DNA of 64,000 nt from Paenibacillus apiarius. Lineage in GTDB: Bacteria; Bacillota; Bacilli; Paenibacillales; Paenibacillaceae. The stretch is from NCBI RefSeq assembly GCF_017052585.1, contig NZ_JAFFHZ010000001.1, positions 5,270,001 through 5,334,000 of the forward strand. Direction: 5' to 3'. Every line of letters starts with the position of its first letter. The first letter of the stretch is position 1. This document shows, piece after piece, positions 8,782 to 17,944 of the stretch. The position numbers and the translations under genes are program-made. A model generated the notes under the pieces. The model was not told the origin of the DNA. It did no database searches and saw only the letters and a list, made by a program, of their open reading frames with translations.

Positions 8782-9621
8782 ATGAAAATCATGAACTTCT
8801 CGCATGCAGCTCCTTTTTTGGATGCCGCCTTGCCATTGTTAATGCAAGACGAAGCGCTGAACAATGTCATGATCGGATTGGCCATGGAATTGCGCCAACA
8901 GCACAGCGATGCATACTTTGCGCTGCTCTCAGACCATAGGCCTGCATTGGCTGCGTTCATGACACCTGCGGGACCCTTGCATCTGTACGGGAAAGATTGC
9001 ACCGCCGGACACCTTAATCTGCTCGCGCACAATATCCGCCAGCAACTAAGGAGTGTATCCCAGGTTGTCGGACCCGCGGGACTCACCAACCTGTTCGCAA
9101 GCGTGTGGTCCAACACGACTGGTTATAAAGCGGTGAAGAACAGGCTGCTTAGCGTGTACTGTCTAGAGCGCGACATGTTGTCGCCCAAGAAGAGAAGCGG
9201 TATGCTGCGATCGGTTGAAGGGAAGGATGAGCAGCTCCTGACGCAATGGATGTATGAGATGTCCGTCGAGGCAGGCACACCCATGCGGCAAGAAGAAGCG
9301 GGCTACAGGGCAAAGCAGAGCATTGCGGATGGAGATTGGTACGCGTGGGAAGTGGAGGGCACGCCCGTATCTATGGCAGGGCAAGTAAGGTCAACCCCGA
9401 ACGGTATTGCCATCCATTCCGTATATACGCCTCCGCTTTTACGTAACATGGGGCACGCTGCCGATTGCGTTGCAGCTTTAAGTGAAGCGCTGCTCCGCTC
9501 TGGTTATGAATTTTGCTGTATTTTTGCCGATGATACTCATGCCGGTGCCGGGAGAATGTATGCGAATATGGGATATGAACAATTGGAACACGTCATCGAG
9601 CACCACTTTCAATTGCGTTGA
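8782..9621 (+). CDS. GNAT-like acetyltransferase (FR47-type C-terminal domain)
   Basis: A 279-aa protein. ATG 8782 is selected because AAGGAG (8767-8772) is 9 nt before it; upstream ATG codons have no RBS. The N-terminal half is a family-specific domain (MQDEALNNVMIGL). The C-terminal half is an acetyltransferase fold with IHSVYTPPLLRNMGHAADCV as the degenerate CoA loop and DDTHAGAGRMYANMGYEQL as the closing motif. The CoA loop lacks the canonical RGxG, though the spacing is normal. Function unknown. Confidence 0.75.
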   Translation: MKIMNFSHAAPFLDAALPLLMQDEALNNVMIGLAMELRQQHSDAYFALLSDHRPALAAFMTPAGPLHLYGKDCTAGHLNLLAHNIRQQLRSVSQVVGPAGLTNLFASVWSNTTGYKAVKNRLLSVYCLERDMLSPKKRSGMLRSVEGKDEQLLTQWMYEMSVEAGTPMRQEEAGYRAKQSIADGDWYAWEVEGTPVSMAGQVRSTPNGIAIHSVYTPPLLRNMGHAADCVAALSEALLRSGYEFCCIFADDTHAGAGRMYANMGYEQLEHVIEHHFQLR

Positions 9622-9799
9622 TTGGTGATAGCCAAGGTTGCCCGGATAACAGACAAAAGAGCCTAATGATAGGCCCTTTGCGTTGTAAACATTCATATTT
9701 GCGATAACCAAAGGAGGGAAAACAGCGGTGCACGACATCAGTCACAATGGATGGCCTGCGCGATCGTTATGACTTTATTCGGAACGGAGTGTGCCGTAT

Positions 9800-10024
9800 T
9801 TATGCGTGCCGTTTCTTTTTTTTGTTAAAGCGGCTAATGGTCGCCACTTCTTCACGCGTAGTATAAGTGTAAATGTGCCGTGGTATCGGTACGCAATGAT
9901 GACAGTTCACGACTTCAATCGGGTGAATGACGGGAACGAGTTGCGGATGGAAAATATTATTGACGATTGTATTCGTCGGACCAATAACAGGCTCGACTGG
10001 CGGGCAATACGGTCTACAGGACAT
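9800..10024 (-). CDS. CotD-like inner spore coat protein
   Basis: A 74-aa protein rich in Pro, His, Val and Asn, with the CotD pattern: MSCRPYCPPVEPVIGPT at the start, then HPQLVPVIHPIEVVNCHHC. ATG 10024 has AAAGGAG about 10 nt upstream. CotD-type proteins are deposited in the spore coat by the mother cell late in sporulation; no sporulation sigma-factor promoter could be assigned by eye. It is divergent from the hydrolase gene that follows. Confidence 0.72.
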   Translation of the reverse strand: MSCRPYCPPVEPVIGPTNTIVNNIFHPQLVPVIHPIEVVNCHHCVPIPRHIYTYTTREEVATISRFNKKKKRHA

Positions 10025-10191
10025 ACGGTACAGCTCCTTTCGTTTAGTTGCTACAGTATATTGGACTGACAGCTATATGGTATGTTCACTTGTCCCGAGG
10101 ACATTTGTTTTTGGTGAAATCGTCCCTGTTGGCATAAATACACACCATAAAGGGCATCTTTACCAATAAGCAGAAGAGGGAGTTGACATCG

Positions 10192-11061
10192 ATGCCGAAG
10201 AAAATGATTAATGGCGTGAACCTGCACTATCATGTGTACGGCAAGGGTGTTCCGATATTGTTTATTCATCCGCCATTGTTGACATCCGAGAACTTCAATT
10301 ATCAAGCCGCTCAGCTATCGGCGCATTTCAAGGTGATCACATTCGACATTCGCGGCCATGGATTAAGCGATGTCTCGAAAGAACCGATTACGTATCCGCT
10401 CATTGTGCGGGACATGCTGCAGTTGATGGATAAGCTCGGAATTGATAAAGCTTATGTATGCGGCTACTCTACAGGAGGAACGATCGCTCTGCACGCATTG
10501 TTATCATACCCGGATAGGTTCCAGGGCGGTATACTCGTCAGCACGATGTCCGAGGCTAGCGATTATTGGCTGCGCTGGAGAATCGCGCTGGCCATCGCAT
10601 TGACGAATGTGAAAGCCAAAAATCTGCTTGCATGGGCCATCACGCGGGGCAATGCCGACAGCCGGGAAACGTATGATAATTTAAAGCGGACGGCAAAGCT
10701 CGGAAGAACCGACAATTGGCGTCAGTATTACCGCTGCAGCTTAACCTATAACTGCACGAGTCAATTGAAGAAGATCAAGGCTCCCATCATGCTCATTTAC
10801 GGGAAGAAGGATCTTGGGTTTTTCCGTTACGCCGGAAAGCTGCAAAGGAATTTACCGCACTATCAGCTATTCTGGATTAAGGGCGCCAAGCATCAGATTC
10901 CAACCAAAAACGCGCTGGAAATGAATGAGCTTATCCAGCAATGGATCCGGAGGCAGGAGAACGAAGTGAAGCCGGAAGAGAAGCAGTCTGATATCGAACC
11001 CTACATAGCTGCCAAGGTGCTTGAAGATTCGCCCGAGTCCATGCACTACCCGCTGGAATAA
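10192..11061 (+). CDS. Alpha/beta hydrolase
   Basis: A 289-aa cytosolic hydrolase. ATG 10192 is preferred to TTG 10183, since AGAGGGAG lies 9 nt before the ATG. The fold marks are FIHPPLL (oxyanion region), FDIRGHGLSD, the nucleophile elbow GYSTGG (Ser about 95), IYGKKD for the acid-bearing strand, and GAKHQIP with the catalytic His. Similar to non-haem haloperoxidase/lactone hydrolase-type enzymes. Substrate unknown. A terminator follows directly. Confidence 0.85.
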   Translation: MPKKMINGVNLHYHVYGKGVPILFIHPPLLTSENFNYQAAQLSAHFKVITFDIRGHGLSDVSKEPITYPLIVRDMLQLMDKLGIDKAYVCGYSTGGTIALHALLSYPDRFQGGILVSTMSEASDYWLRWRIALAIALTNVKAKNLLAWAITRGNADSRETYDNLKRTAKLGRTDNWRQYYRCSLTYNCTSQLKKIKAPIMLIYGKKDLGFFRYAGKLQRNLPHYQLFWIKGAKHQIPTKNALEMNELIQQWIRRQENEVKPEEKQSDIEPYIAAKVLEDSPESMHYPLE

Positions 11062-11098
11062 GGGGACGAAACGATTTTTGCGGAAGGCGACATGAAAG

Positions 11099-11126
11099 TC
11101 CGGCAAGTGGGTTGCCGGATTTTTTG
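11099..11126 (+). terminator. Intrinsic terminator
   Basis: TCCGGCAA (11099-11106) pairs with TTGCCGGA (11112-11119); T6 follows. Confidence 0.88.
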
Positions 11127-11234
11127 CCATGCCTTTGAAAGCAGAGGCGATTTGAATATGATCGTACGCCCCTCGGTTCACGTTCGATGTTGCTTTAAAA
11201 TTGTGGATTCGCAGTTATTGAAACAGGAAACGGA

Positions 11235-11282
11235 TTGACGAGAGCCTGCAGATCGTGTTTTAATTTACTTAACGGTAGTTAA
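11235..11282 (+). promoter_or_regulatory. Promoter with dyad operator of TetR/YqeB-like operon
   Basis: TTGACG (11235-11240), 18-nt spacer, TTTAAT (11259-11264). The perfect dyad TTAAC-GGTA-GTTAA (11269-11282) lies just past the -10 and is a plausible autoregulatory TetR site. Confidence 0.5.
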
Positions 11283-11304
11283 AAAATAAGGGGCGACAAT
11301 TAGC

Positions 11305-11907
11305 ATGAAGAAAAGGGAACTTACATCCAATCAATTGATTGAAGCGGCATTTGGACTTTTTGCGCAGCACGGTATTGAAAAAACAAGCTTAGCGATGATA
11401 GCCAAAGCGGTCGGGATATCAAAACCAGCCATTTATTATCATTTCTCATCCAAAGAAGAGTTGATTCAGCGGATATTTGAATATATTTTTGCCGATTATC
11501 GTTTCGATCACTACTTTCGGATTGATCAAGTTGACGCCGATAACTTTGGTGAAAAATTGTATCAAGGGGGGCTGCAAATGCTTCCAGAGGAAGGCGAAGA
11601 CGAAGAACACTACGTCGTCATGCGGGTTCTTAATGAATTTATTCTAACAGCTGGACGCACCAAAAAATACGAAGAGCGTCTTTTCAGCATGCAGCACGAG
11701 TTTTTGGACGGGTTTCGCGATTTGTTGGAAAAAGGGGCTGAGCTGGGCGTTATCTCGCCGCAAAATATAGAGGCCAAGGCACATATGCTCGCCTTAGTAA
11801 ATGATAATATTTCAAACTATATGATGATGCAATTTAAGCTAGATTACAAAGCAATCTGGAAAGAGGCCGTTAACAGTGTTCTAGCGAATGGAGGGAAATG
11901 GAGTTGA
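11305..11907 (+). CDS. TetR/AcrR family transcriptional regulator
   Basis: A 200-aa regulator. Residues ~8-55 form the TetR HTH domain: LIEAAFGLFAQHGIEKTSL, then IAKAVGISKPAIYYHFSSKEEL, the classic recognition helix with IYYHF. The C-terminal ligand domain is helical and not diagnostic. It overlaps the next gene by 4 nt (TTGA), so the two are cotranscribed and probably translationally coupled. The dyad over its promoter suggests self-regulation. Confidence 0.9.
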   Translation: MKKRELTSNQLIEAAFGLFAQHGIEKTSLAMIAKAVGISKPAIYYHFSSKEELIQRIFEYIFADYRFDHYFRIDQVDADNFGEKLYQGGLQMLPEEGEDEEHYVVMRVLNEFILTAGRTKKYEERLFSMQHEFLDGFRDLLEKGAELGVISPQNIEAKAHMLALVNDNISNYMMMQFKLDYKAIWKEAVNSVLANGGKWS

Positions 11908-12608
11908 ACGAACAGCAAAACCGCACCGTTCTTGGCTTATCTCCCTTGGACAAATTTCTGTGTTGGGTTGTGCCGCCGCTTGTTGGGCTCGTGATAGGCT
12001 GGTTTATTCCGGCGATTGCGAAGTGGGCGGTATCCTTGCCGTGGGTGCCTTTTAAAGGGCCGCTTGAACTAATCGCCTCATTCCATAGTTTATGGGTTGT
12101 GTATGTGACGACCTGCATAGGTTTGATTGCCGGTTTTTGTTTAACGTATGCCGCATTCAAAGAAAGTCTCGTTATTAGTGTGTCCGACAGGAACGTTCTC
12201 TTGAAAATAAACGGCACAGAAGAAACGTTTGTCAAAGAAGACGTGTCTGCAGCCTTCCTTGACGGGAAACAGCTCGTCTTGCTCGGGACTTCAGGGCAGG
12301 AGCTATTCCGCGAGAGGCATGAGTCCAAGAATGAACTCGTCTCGGATGCTTTTAAGCAGCACGGCTATTGCAGGTCGCAAGCGGACCCGTTCAAGGATGA
12401 ATACAGACGCTGGGTTCCAGATTCTCCCGGCCTTACTCCAAGTATGAACGCTTTGCTAAAAGCTAGGGATAAAGCGTTACATAAGGGCGAAAAAGAGGAT
12501 ATAAAAGATTTGCGCGCAGAACTTTCCAAGCTGGGCATCACGGTTCGTGATGAGGGGAAACGGCAGTACTGGCGAGAACACAAGCGGCCCAAGCACACTT
12601 TAGGATGA
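11904..12608 (+). CDS. YqeB-like membrane protein
   Basis: A 234-aa protein resembling B. subtilis YqeB. TTG 11904 is chosen because GGAGGG (11890-11895) is 8 nt upstream; ATG 11898 would be only 2 nt from it. Two N-terminal membrane segments (about 14-40 and 60-88) precede a small beta domain. The C-terminal ~70 residues (DIKDLRAELSKLGITVRDE then QYWREH) look like the tail domain found at the end of cysteinyl-tRNA synthetases. The role is unknown in the family. Coupling to the TetR gene suggests that the regulator and membrane protein act in one response. Confidence 0.7.
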   Translation: MNEQQNRTVLGLSPLDKFLCWVVPPLVGLVIGWFIPAIAKWAVSLPWVPFKGPLELIASFHSLWVVYVTTCIGLIAGFCLTYAAFKESLVISVSDRNVLLKINGTEETFVKEDVSAAFLDGKQLVLLGTSGQELFRERHESKNELVSDAFKQHGYCRSQADPFKDEYRRWVPDSPGLTPSMNALLKARDKALHKGEKEDIKDLRAELSKLGITVRDEGKRQYWREHKRPKHTLG

Positions 12609-12664
12609 CCTTCGAAACGGAAAGCAACTGCTAATCCCACCGCTTAAGGACAACGCAAAGTCGG

Positions 12665-12850
12665 TCCAACTGCAATTATACATTTGTGCGGACTAATAAT
12701 TCGCTATTCATACTCCTGAACTGCAAAAGTGCATTTTGTTCGCTTAGAATCTCGTAAATAATGCCAAAACCTCTGATTTAAAGTGCACATTTGCAGTTCA
12801 AAGGCCGAAAAATCTGGGTTTTCGCAAAAAGAGCTGTACAATTGCAGTTC
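12665..12850 (-). repeat. 186-bp dispersed intergenic repeat, copy 1
   Basis: On the minus strand this segment lines up along its whole length with copies at 33751-33936 and 62043-62229. Shared blocks are the opening AACTGCAATTGTACA, a central TCGGCCTTTGAA, GCATTATTT, and AATGCACTTTTGCAGTTCA. The ends form an inverted pair, AACTGCAATTGTACA with its near-complement at the other end, and an inner inverted pair lies around the middle. A run of eight C follows at 12850-12857. No ORF is inside. Confidence 0.85.
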
Positions 12851-13023
12851 CCCCCCCGTTTCTCATCAGGCACATCGACGCAAAAAAAGGTTATTGTAAC
12901 TAATTACAAGGCCGGAGCCACCTGAAGCCTGTCCACATATCATATTGAAACCTATCTTTATTCTGCGTCCTTTTTGCAAAATGATAGGGTTTGATTAAGC
13001 CTTTTGAAACGGAGGACAAGCCA

Positions 13024-14913
13024 ATGAATGCATTACCCGGCAATTATGTCATCGCCATCGAACGCGCGCTAAGAAGAGTCAGCTTTGTTGATACGGATAC
13101 GCTGACAGTTGCCCAGCAAGTCAGTATCGATGGCGATGTGATGGATGTAGCTATTACGAGTGATTTTAATAAAGCGGTGATCAGTTCTTTTAACACGCAG
13201 AGGTTGTTTGAAGTCAATTTGCGTATGAATCCTCCATCTGTCGTCCATACTTTCAATTCTCCTGTCGCTTTGGAAGATGTGGCGCTCACTGCCGATAACC
13301 GCTTTGCCGTCAGCGTGGATGGGGGAGGGCCGGCGCAGATAGTGTCCTATAGTCTGGAGGACGCATCTGGCAGCTGGATCCCAGCGGATGCGCAAGCAGT
13401 GGCGATCTCTCCCGACTTAAGTGGACGCCTCTTGACGGCCCGATACAACGCAGGCCGTGTGCGGCTCTATTACATCGACAACGCAGGCATGATCACGGAT
13501 AGTGGGAGCGAAGTGATGGCAGGCGACACGCCATTCAACCTTGCCTATACGCCCGATGGCCGATTTTGCTTTGTAGCCAATTATTACGCGGATGAAATCG
13601 TCGTACTGTATACCAGCAACCCGAATTATTTCGGAGAAACGAGCCGAACGCCGGTCATTGGGCATCCGCAGACGATCGTCGTCTCCAAAGATGGACAGCG
13701 GGTTTACGTTCTGACCACGCAGGAGGTTGCCAGCTTCGGGTTCGATCCGGTAGCGCAAAGATTGAGCCTGACGGGGCGATTCCAGCATAATCTGGATATT
13801 GTCAGTTATTTCGGAGTGGACAGAATGACGCTGGATGCGACGGAGACGAAGCTAATCATCTCCGGCCAGAACCAGCTTGCCGCTTTCGATCTCACCGGGA
13901 TTCCGCTCGGAATCGTCCCAGGCGTGCAGTCCGACGGCGGAGTGGCGACGGGGCAATCAAACCATCGTCTGCCTATAGACACCTTATTGGTGACATCCAT
14001 CTCTGGCAATCTTCAATTTTTAGACGAAACACTCACACCTGTCGTCCGTGAGGTTTATTTGCAGGAAGCAAACAATGTTGTCATATCAAGAGATTGTACC
14101 AGAGCGATCGTCCCATCGTCTGAAGCCGGCGGCAGGCTGATGGATATTGATCTCACGACGAGGCCGCCTTCGCTGAAGCATACAGTTCAGACCCCAGTGC
14201 CCCTGCTCAGTCTCGATATTACGCCGGATAGCCGGTATGCGGTCGGTGTGCCTTATTACGAGAACGGTCAAATGGTCTCCTATTCACTATTCGACCAAAC
14301 AGTTAAGTCTATCCCGACGGATGCGCAAGCCGTGGCCGTATCGCCGAACGGAAGCGGCCTAATCCTTGCAGCCTGTTATTATAAAGGTCTCGTCAGATGT
14401 TACCGTATCGACGACGAGGGAAGTGTGACGGATACCGGGATCGCAGTGGAAGTAGGCAGCCATCCGCTTAACCTCGCCTTTTCACCAGACGGAAATTTTG
14501 CTTTTATCGCGAACTGGGAAGCGAAGGAAATTGTCGTGCTGGATACGAGCAGTCCTAATTATATCGGCGAAGCGAGCAGAATTGGCTTGAGCGGTAAACC
14601 GCAAACGATATTGACGTCCCGTGACGGCAGCAAAGTGTACGTCCTGACCTCTCCGAAGGAAGTGCAAATCTTCAATTTTGACCCGGTATCCAAACGTTTG
14701 ACGCTATTGAGCAGCTTCAATCATAACCTGACACCTATATTTGTATACGGCGTTGATATGATGGCGCTGAACTCGGACGAGACCATGCTGTATATGTTGA
14801 GTTACGTAACCTTGGCTTTCAGAGAAATAGTGGCTTTTACTACAACTGGAGAAAAATTACCTGAATCATACGGATTTCTTAACTTGGGAGTTGCCATCTG
14901 TAAACCCTGGTAA
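13024..14913 (+). CDS. Cytosolic YVTN/WD-like beta-propeller protein, tandemly duplicated
   Basis: A 629-aa protein with no signal peptide. ATG 13024 has GGAGGA 7 nt upstream. It is built of two homologous halves of about 311 residues. In half one PADAQAVAISP (about residue 120), LAYTPDGRFCFVANYYADEIVVL, GHPQTIVVSKDGQRVYVLT and FGVDRMTLDATETKL recur in half two as PTDAQAVAVSP (about 430), LAFSPDGNFAFIANWEAKEIVVL, GKPQTILTSRDGSKVYVLT and YGVDMMALNSDETML. The SPDGxxxFVAN-type blades mark a lactonase/YVTN-type propeller. Such proteins often bind partners or small molecules; no catalytic residues could be named. Confidence 0.75.
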   Translation: MNALPGNYVIAIERALRRVSFVDTDTLTVAQQVSIDGDVMDVAITSDFNKAVISSFNTQRLFEVNLRMNPPSVVHTFNSPVALEDVALTADNRFAVSVDGGGPAQIVSYSLEDASGSWIPADAQAVAISPDLSGRLLTARYNAGRVRLYYIDNAGMITDSGSEVMAGDTPFNLAYTPDGRFCFVANYYADEIVVLYTSNPNYFGETSRTPVIGHPQTIVVSKDGQRVYVLTTQEVASFGFDPVAQRLSLTGRFQHNLDIVSYFGVDRMTLDATETKLIISGQNQLAAFDLTGIPLGIVPGVQSDGGVATGQSNHRLPIDTLLVTSISGNLQFLDETLTPVVREVYLQEANNVVISRDCTRAIVPSSEAGGRLMDIDLTTRPPSLKHTVQTPVPLLSLDITPDSRYAVGVPYYENGQMVSYSLFDQTVKSIPTDAQAVAVSPNGSGLILAACYYKGLVRCYRIDDEGSVTDTGIAVEVGSHPLNLAFSPDGNFAFIANWEAKEIVVLDTSSPNYIGEASRIGLSGKPQTILTSRDGSKVYVLTSPKEVQIFNFDPVSKRLTLLSSFNHNLTPIFVYGVDMMALNSDETMLYMLSYVTLAFREIVAFTTTGEKLPESYGFLNLGVAICKPW

Positions 14914-14958
14914 CGGGATGTTCCAAAACTTCTAAAGAGGTTCCAACTTATTTATCAT

Positions 14959-14998
14959 GAAAGCCCTTGACCTTCGCGCCGGAAGGTTAAGGGCTTTC
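14959..14998. terminator. Bidirectional terminator hairpin
   Basis: Seventeen-bp stem with one G:U pair (14959-14975 with 14982-14998) between converging genes. The T-tract is weak on both sides. Confidence 0.7.
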
Positions 14999-15090
14999 GC
15001 GTCCCGGCTTCCAGTGGGGCAGGAGATCGGGAACATGCTGCTTACCGCTCTCTCTGTCCGAGCGAATCCTCATGTTCATCCTCCCGGTCT

Positions 15091-15954
15091 CTACAGGCCC
15101 AAAGATTGGAATAGGTTAGAAATATATTTATAGCTGATTTCGACACTTTCCAGCTGGTTCTTTCTTGTCCAATCCTGCTCAATGAACAGGTATCTGGCTT
15201 CTGGCTTGCTGCTAAAGGCTTGTACGATTGCGGGAATGTCCATGATGCCTTGCCCCACTTCCGTGAAATAATCTATTCTGTGCAGCTTGACCATCAATTC
15301 CATATCAATATGGGCATCTTCGCCGATGACTTCAAATAAATTCACGGGTTTGACATGAGCAGGCAGGTCTTTCTGATGAAGGAGATCGCAGCGGTCTCCC
15401 AGTTGCTGCAAATATTCAAGCGGTTCGACTCCGCCTCTCATTGCCCAATACGTATCGAACTCAACTTTAACGAACTGCTCATCCGTATTTTCCAAAATAA
15501 TATCCATGACATATTGGTTGTCAAACTTTTGGAACTCTTCAAAGTGGTTATGGTAGTAGAGTTGGAGGCCGTTATTTTTGAACAGCTCGCCGGCCAAGTT
15601 TAATTGTGCGGACATCTCAAGAACCTCTTGCTTGTTGCTGAAGAAAGCGATTGCAATAGCAACTGAATTAAATCCGGCTGCTTTGGCGTAGGCAATGATT
15701 TGTTCTGCTTTCTCCGGAACCAGAAAACCCAAATCGATATGTGCGGAGACTGCCTTCAATCCAACGCGGTCGAACTCCTCCTTCAATTCAGTTGGGTTCA
15801 ATCCGCCAACAGTACCCCCGATATGGTCGGCATCGTGGAAAAACAATTCCACATTTTCATACCCGATCGCAGCGACTTTCTCCAATGTTCCTGTAAAATC
15901 CTTCGTCAATTCATCCCGCACAGAATAAAGCTGTAATCCGAACTCTAAGCTCAT
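15091..15954 (-). CDS. Sugar phosphate isomerase/epimerase (xylose isomerase-like TIM barrel)
   Basis: A 287-aa protein of the AP-endonuclease-2/IolE-like TIM barrel family. ATG 15954 is preferred, as GGGAGGA lies about 7 nt upstream and the earlier ATG overlaps this RBS. Likely metal ligands lie in YENVELFF (Glu), YYHNHFEEF (His), KVEFDTYWAMRGG (Asp) and LFIEQDW (Glu). Such enzymes isomerise or epimerise sugars, keto-inositols or sugar acids. Two LacI-type operators lie between it and the lacI-family gene, so its substrate pathway is probably induced by a sugar. Confidence 0.85.
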   Translation of the reverse strand: MSLEFGLQLYSVRDELTKDFTGTLEKVAAIGYENVELFFHDADHIGGTVGGLNPTELKEEFDRVGLKAVSAHIDLGFLVPEKAEQIIAYAKAAGFNSVAIAIAFFSNKQEVLEMSAQLNLAGELFKNNGLQLYYHNHFEEFQKFDNQYVMDIILENTDEQFVKVEFDTYWAMRGGVEPLEYLQQLGDRCDLLHQKDLPAHVKPVNLFEVIGEDAHIDMELMVKLHRIDYFTEVGQGIMDIPAIVQAFSSKPEARYLFIEQDWTRKNQLESVEISYKYISNLFQSLGL

Positions 15955-16012
15955 AACCAGTCCTCCCATATAGTCGAGTCACAAATGTAATTAGGCATTC
16001 GCATGTTCATGT

Positions 16013-16030
16013 AATGTAATAGATTACATT
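16013..16030 (-). promoter_or_regulatory. LacI-type operator O1
   Basis: AATGTAAT-AG-ATTACATT: perfect 8-bp arms around a 2-bp centre, about 60 nt before the epimerase start. Confidence 0.75.
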
Positions 16031-16069
16031 TTGTGAATTTATTAATTCAAAACAATAGGAATCACATTG

Positions 16070-16085
16070 ATGTAACGGATTACAT
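16070..16085 (-). promoter_or_regulatory. LacI-type operator O2
   Basis: ATGTAACGGATTACAT: the same half sites as O1 with one mismatch and the central CG typical of LacI-family sites. Its centre is 56 bp from that of O1, so repressor tetramer looping or cooperative binding is possible. A further half site, AAATGTAATT, lies near 15983-15992. Confidence 0.7.
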
Positions 16086-16147
16086 TTGTGTTGGGTTTAT
16101 CTTATACCACCGTTATTCACACGTCAATACTACCGGCAGAACAGGAA

Positions 16148-16201
16148 CAAAAAAGAACCGGAAGCAATCGGACAAAGCTCGCAACAGAACCGGTTCCGGT
16201 G
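16148..16201 (-). terminator. Terminator of the lacI-family gene
   Basis: On the minus strand ACCGGAA pairs with TTCCGGT, followed by TTTTTT. Confidence 0.6.
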
Positions 16202-16227
16202 TACACTTTTCTCAATGCTATTCCGAA

Positions 16228-17244
16228 CTATTCCTTTTCCTTCTCCACGGTAGACGCCCGTTCAATCAGCTGATGCGTTAACGTCACATGTTCATATTTT
16301 TTCTCGGTTGACGTCATGTTATGAATGAGCAAATTCATCGCCGTGTAGCCCAGATCATATTTGGGCTGGTGTATGGTTGTCAGTGCAGGCAAGGACATCG
16401 TTGCTTCGCGGGTATTGTCAAACCCGATTACTGCAACATCCTCCGGTACCTTGTATCCCGCTTTGCTAATCGCATTGACACATCCTATAGCCATGCTGTC
16501 GCTCATGCAGAATATGGAAGATGGCACATGTTGCAACTCTAATAACTCGTTCGTAAGCACTTCGCCATCATGATGGTCATAATCCCCATACTTCACCCAT
16601 TCCTGCCGAAAAGGAATGTCGGATTGGTTCAGTGCCCTCCAATATCCCTGCTCTCGAAGGCGTGTTGAGTTATTCAACGTGGGACCTCCGATTAGGGCGA
16701 TACGGCGATGTCCTAATTCGATAAGACGACTGACTGCATCAAAGGCCGCCTGTTCATCATCTATGGATACACCGCAAGTATAAGAGGCATCGGTGATTTC
16801 CAAGCACTGAACGATGCTGTGCTTTTGTCCCAATCCGCTAAGCTCTTCTTTGCTGAGAGTCGAACGAATGACGATGACACCGTCAGCAAGCCTGTGTTGC
16901 AGCATTTGGAACAATTCCCTTTCCCGGTTGGCATGATTGGAAGTTGGACAGACCAATACATAATAGCCATCCTCTTTTCCGCGATCTTCGATGCCTTTCA
17001 CAATATCGGCAAAAATGGATTGTTCCAAGCCCGGAGTCAATACGAGCACCTTCATCGTCTCCGATCTCCGTAAATCCCGTCCCAACAGGTTCGGCTGGTA
17101 ATTGAATTTGTGTATAACGCTTAACACTTTGTCGCGAGTCTCTTCTTTGACCAGAGAACTCTCATTCAATACCCTGGACACGGTCGCTACAGATACACCC
17201 GCCAACTGCGCCACTTCCTGAATTGTCATAGATTTCCGTTGCAT
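16228..17244 (-). CDS. LacI family transcriptional regulator
   Basis: A 338-aa regulator. Residues ~6-52 are the LacI HTH plus hinge: MTIQEVAQLAGVSVATVSRV, then NYQPNLLGRDLR. The periplasmic-binding-like effector domain follows (VLVLTPGLEQSIFADIVKGI, GHRRIALIGG, DVAVIGFDNT). It should repress through the two AATGTAAT-type operators downstream, which lie before the sugar epimerase gene. The effector is unknown. No sugar transporter gene is adjacent, so the regulon must reach beyond this window. Confidence 0.92.
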   Translation of the reverse strand: MQRKSMTIQEVAQLAGVSVATVSRVLNESSLVKEETRDKVLSVIHKFNYQPNLLGRDLRRSETMKVLVLTPGLEQSIFADIVKGIEDRGKEDGYYVLVCPTSNHANRERELFQMLQHRLADGVIVIRSTLSKEELSGLGQKHSIVQCLEITDASYTCGVSIDDEQAAFDAVSRLIELGHRRIALIGGPTLNNSTRLREQGYWRALNQSDIPFRQEWVKYGDYDHHDGEVLTNELLELQHVPSSIFCMSDSMAIGCVNAISKAGYKVPEDVAVIGFDNTREATMSLPALTTIHQPKYDLGYTAMNLLIHNMTSTEKKYEHVTLTHQLIERASTVEKEKE

Positions 17245-17457
17245 CTATTTCATTCCTTTACTATTTCCTGTTTGACCGCAAACTCCGAAACCGCAGAAAT
17301 CCCATATCCATGGATAACCCCTTGTTTGATGCCTACTAAGCGCTGATTTGCATGACGCCCTGTTTTGTTAAGTATAACTTTTTGCGGATTCGATCGAACA
17401 GACGCATTCCTATCAAATTAACTTATAATTATAGTCCCCGCTATAATGGGTCGCTTC

Positions 17458-17468
17458 GGGGGGGGGGG
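17458..17468 (+). repeat. 11-G homopolymer tract
   Basis: Eleven consecutive G immediately before the ATG of the kinase remnant. Such tracts slip readily during replication. Confidence 0.9.
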
Positions 17469-17470
17469 AC

Positions 17471-17905
17471 ATGCTCGGATTTATGACGGAAGGCAAGCCG
17501 ATTCGGTTCAGCATGGATATACCGGAATCGTTCCCCCATGTTAGAGCCGATGAGAAAAGGTTTGTTCAAATTCTGTTCAACCTGCTGCACAACGCAGTTA
17601 AATATACAGAAGAGGGGACCATTTCCATTTCAGCCGAAACCAAGGGCGGCCAAACGGTCATTCATGTATCGGATACAGGAATTGGGATGGATGAGGACAC
17701 GCAAAGTCGGGTGTTATGCAACATTTTGTCTACGGAACAGTATGATATCGGAACAGCGGTATCCGGGAGAGAAGCCATCGGGATGCTGGATGCCGAGCAA
17801 TGGGATCTGATAATTGCAGACCCGTTTTTTTGCAATGAGTTAAAAAACAGGAGCGATGAAGGGCGGGATGAGGCTGGAGCGCAAATTGATATGAAAAGCA
17901 GCTGA
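17471..17905 (+). pseudogene. Remnant of hybrid sensor histidine kinase (HATPase joined to receiver)
   Basis: The 144-codon reading frame joins two broken domains. Residues ~20-75 are a histidine kinase ATPase start: FVQILFNLLHNAVKYTEEG is the N box and SDTGIGMDEDT the first G box. It then jumps straight into a receiver-like piece (ILSTEQYDIGTAVSGREAIGML, then EQWDLIIADPFF). The rest of the ATPase, all sensor and dimerisation parts, and the end of the receiver are missing. The usual RBS is replaced by an 11-G tract. An internal deletion in a hybrid kinase explains this best. Confidence 0.75.
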
Positions 17906-17944
17906 TATTGTGAGGCTGGTTTGGATAGTTCCAGAGGGATTAAG

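Noticed and set aside
9927..10169. Plus-strand frames across the CotD-like gene
   Set aside because: They are opposite-strand shadows; only the minus-strand frame has a strong RBS and coat-protein composition.
16013..16085. Fur or Zur sites in the AT-rich palindromes before the epimerase
   Set aside because: The half sites (ATGTAAT/ATTACAT) do not match Fur or Zur and one has the central CG of LacI sites; a lacI-family gene is adjacent.
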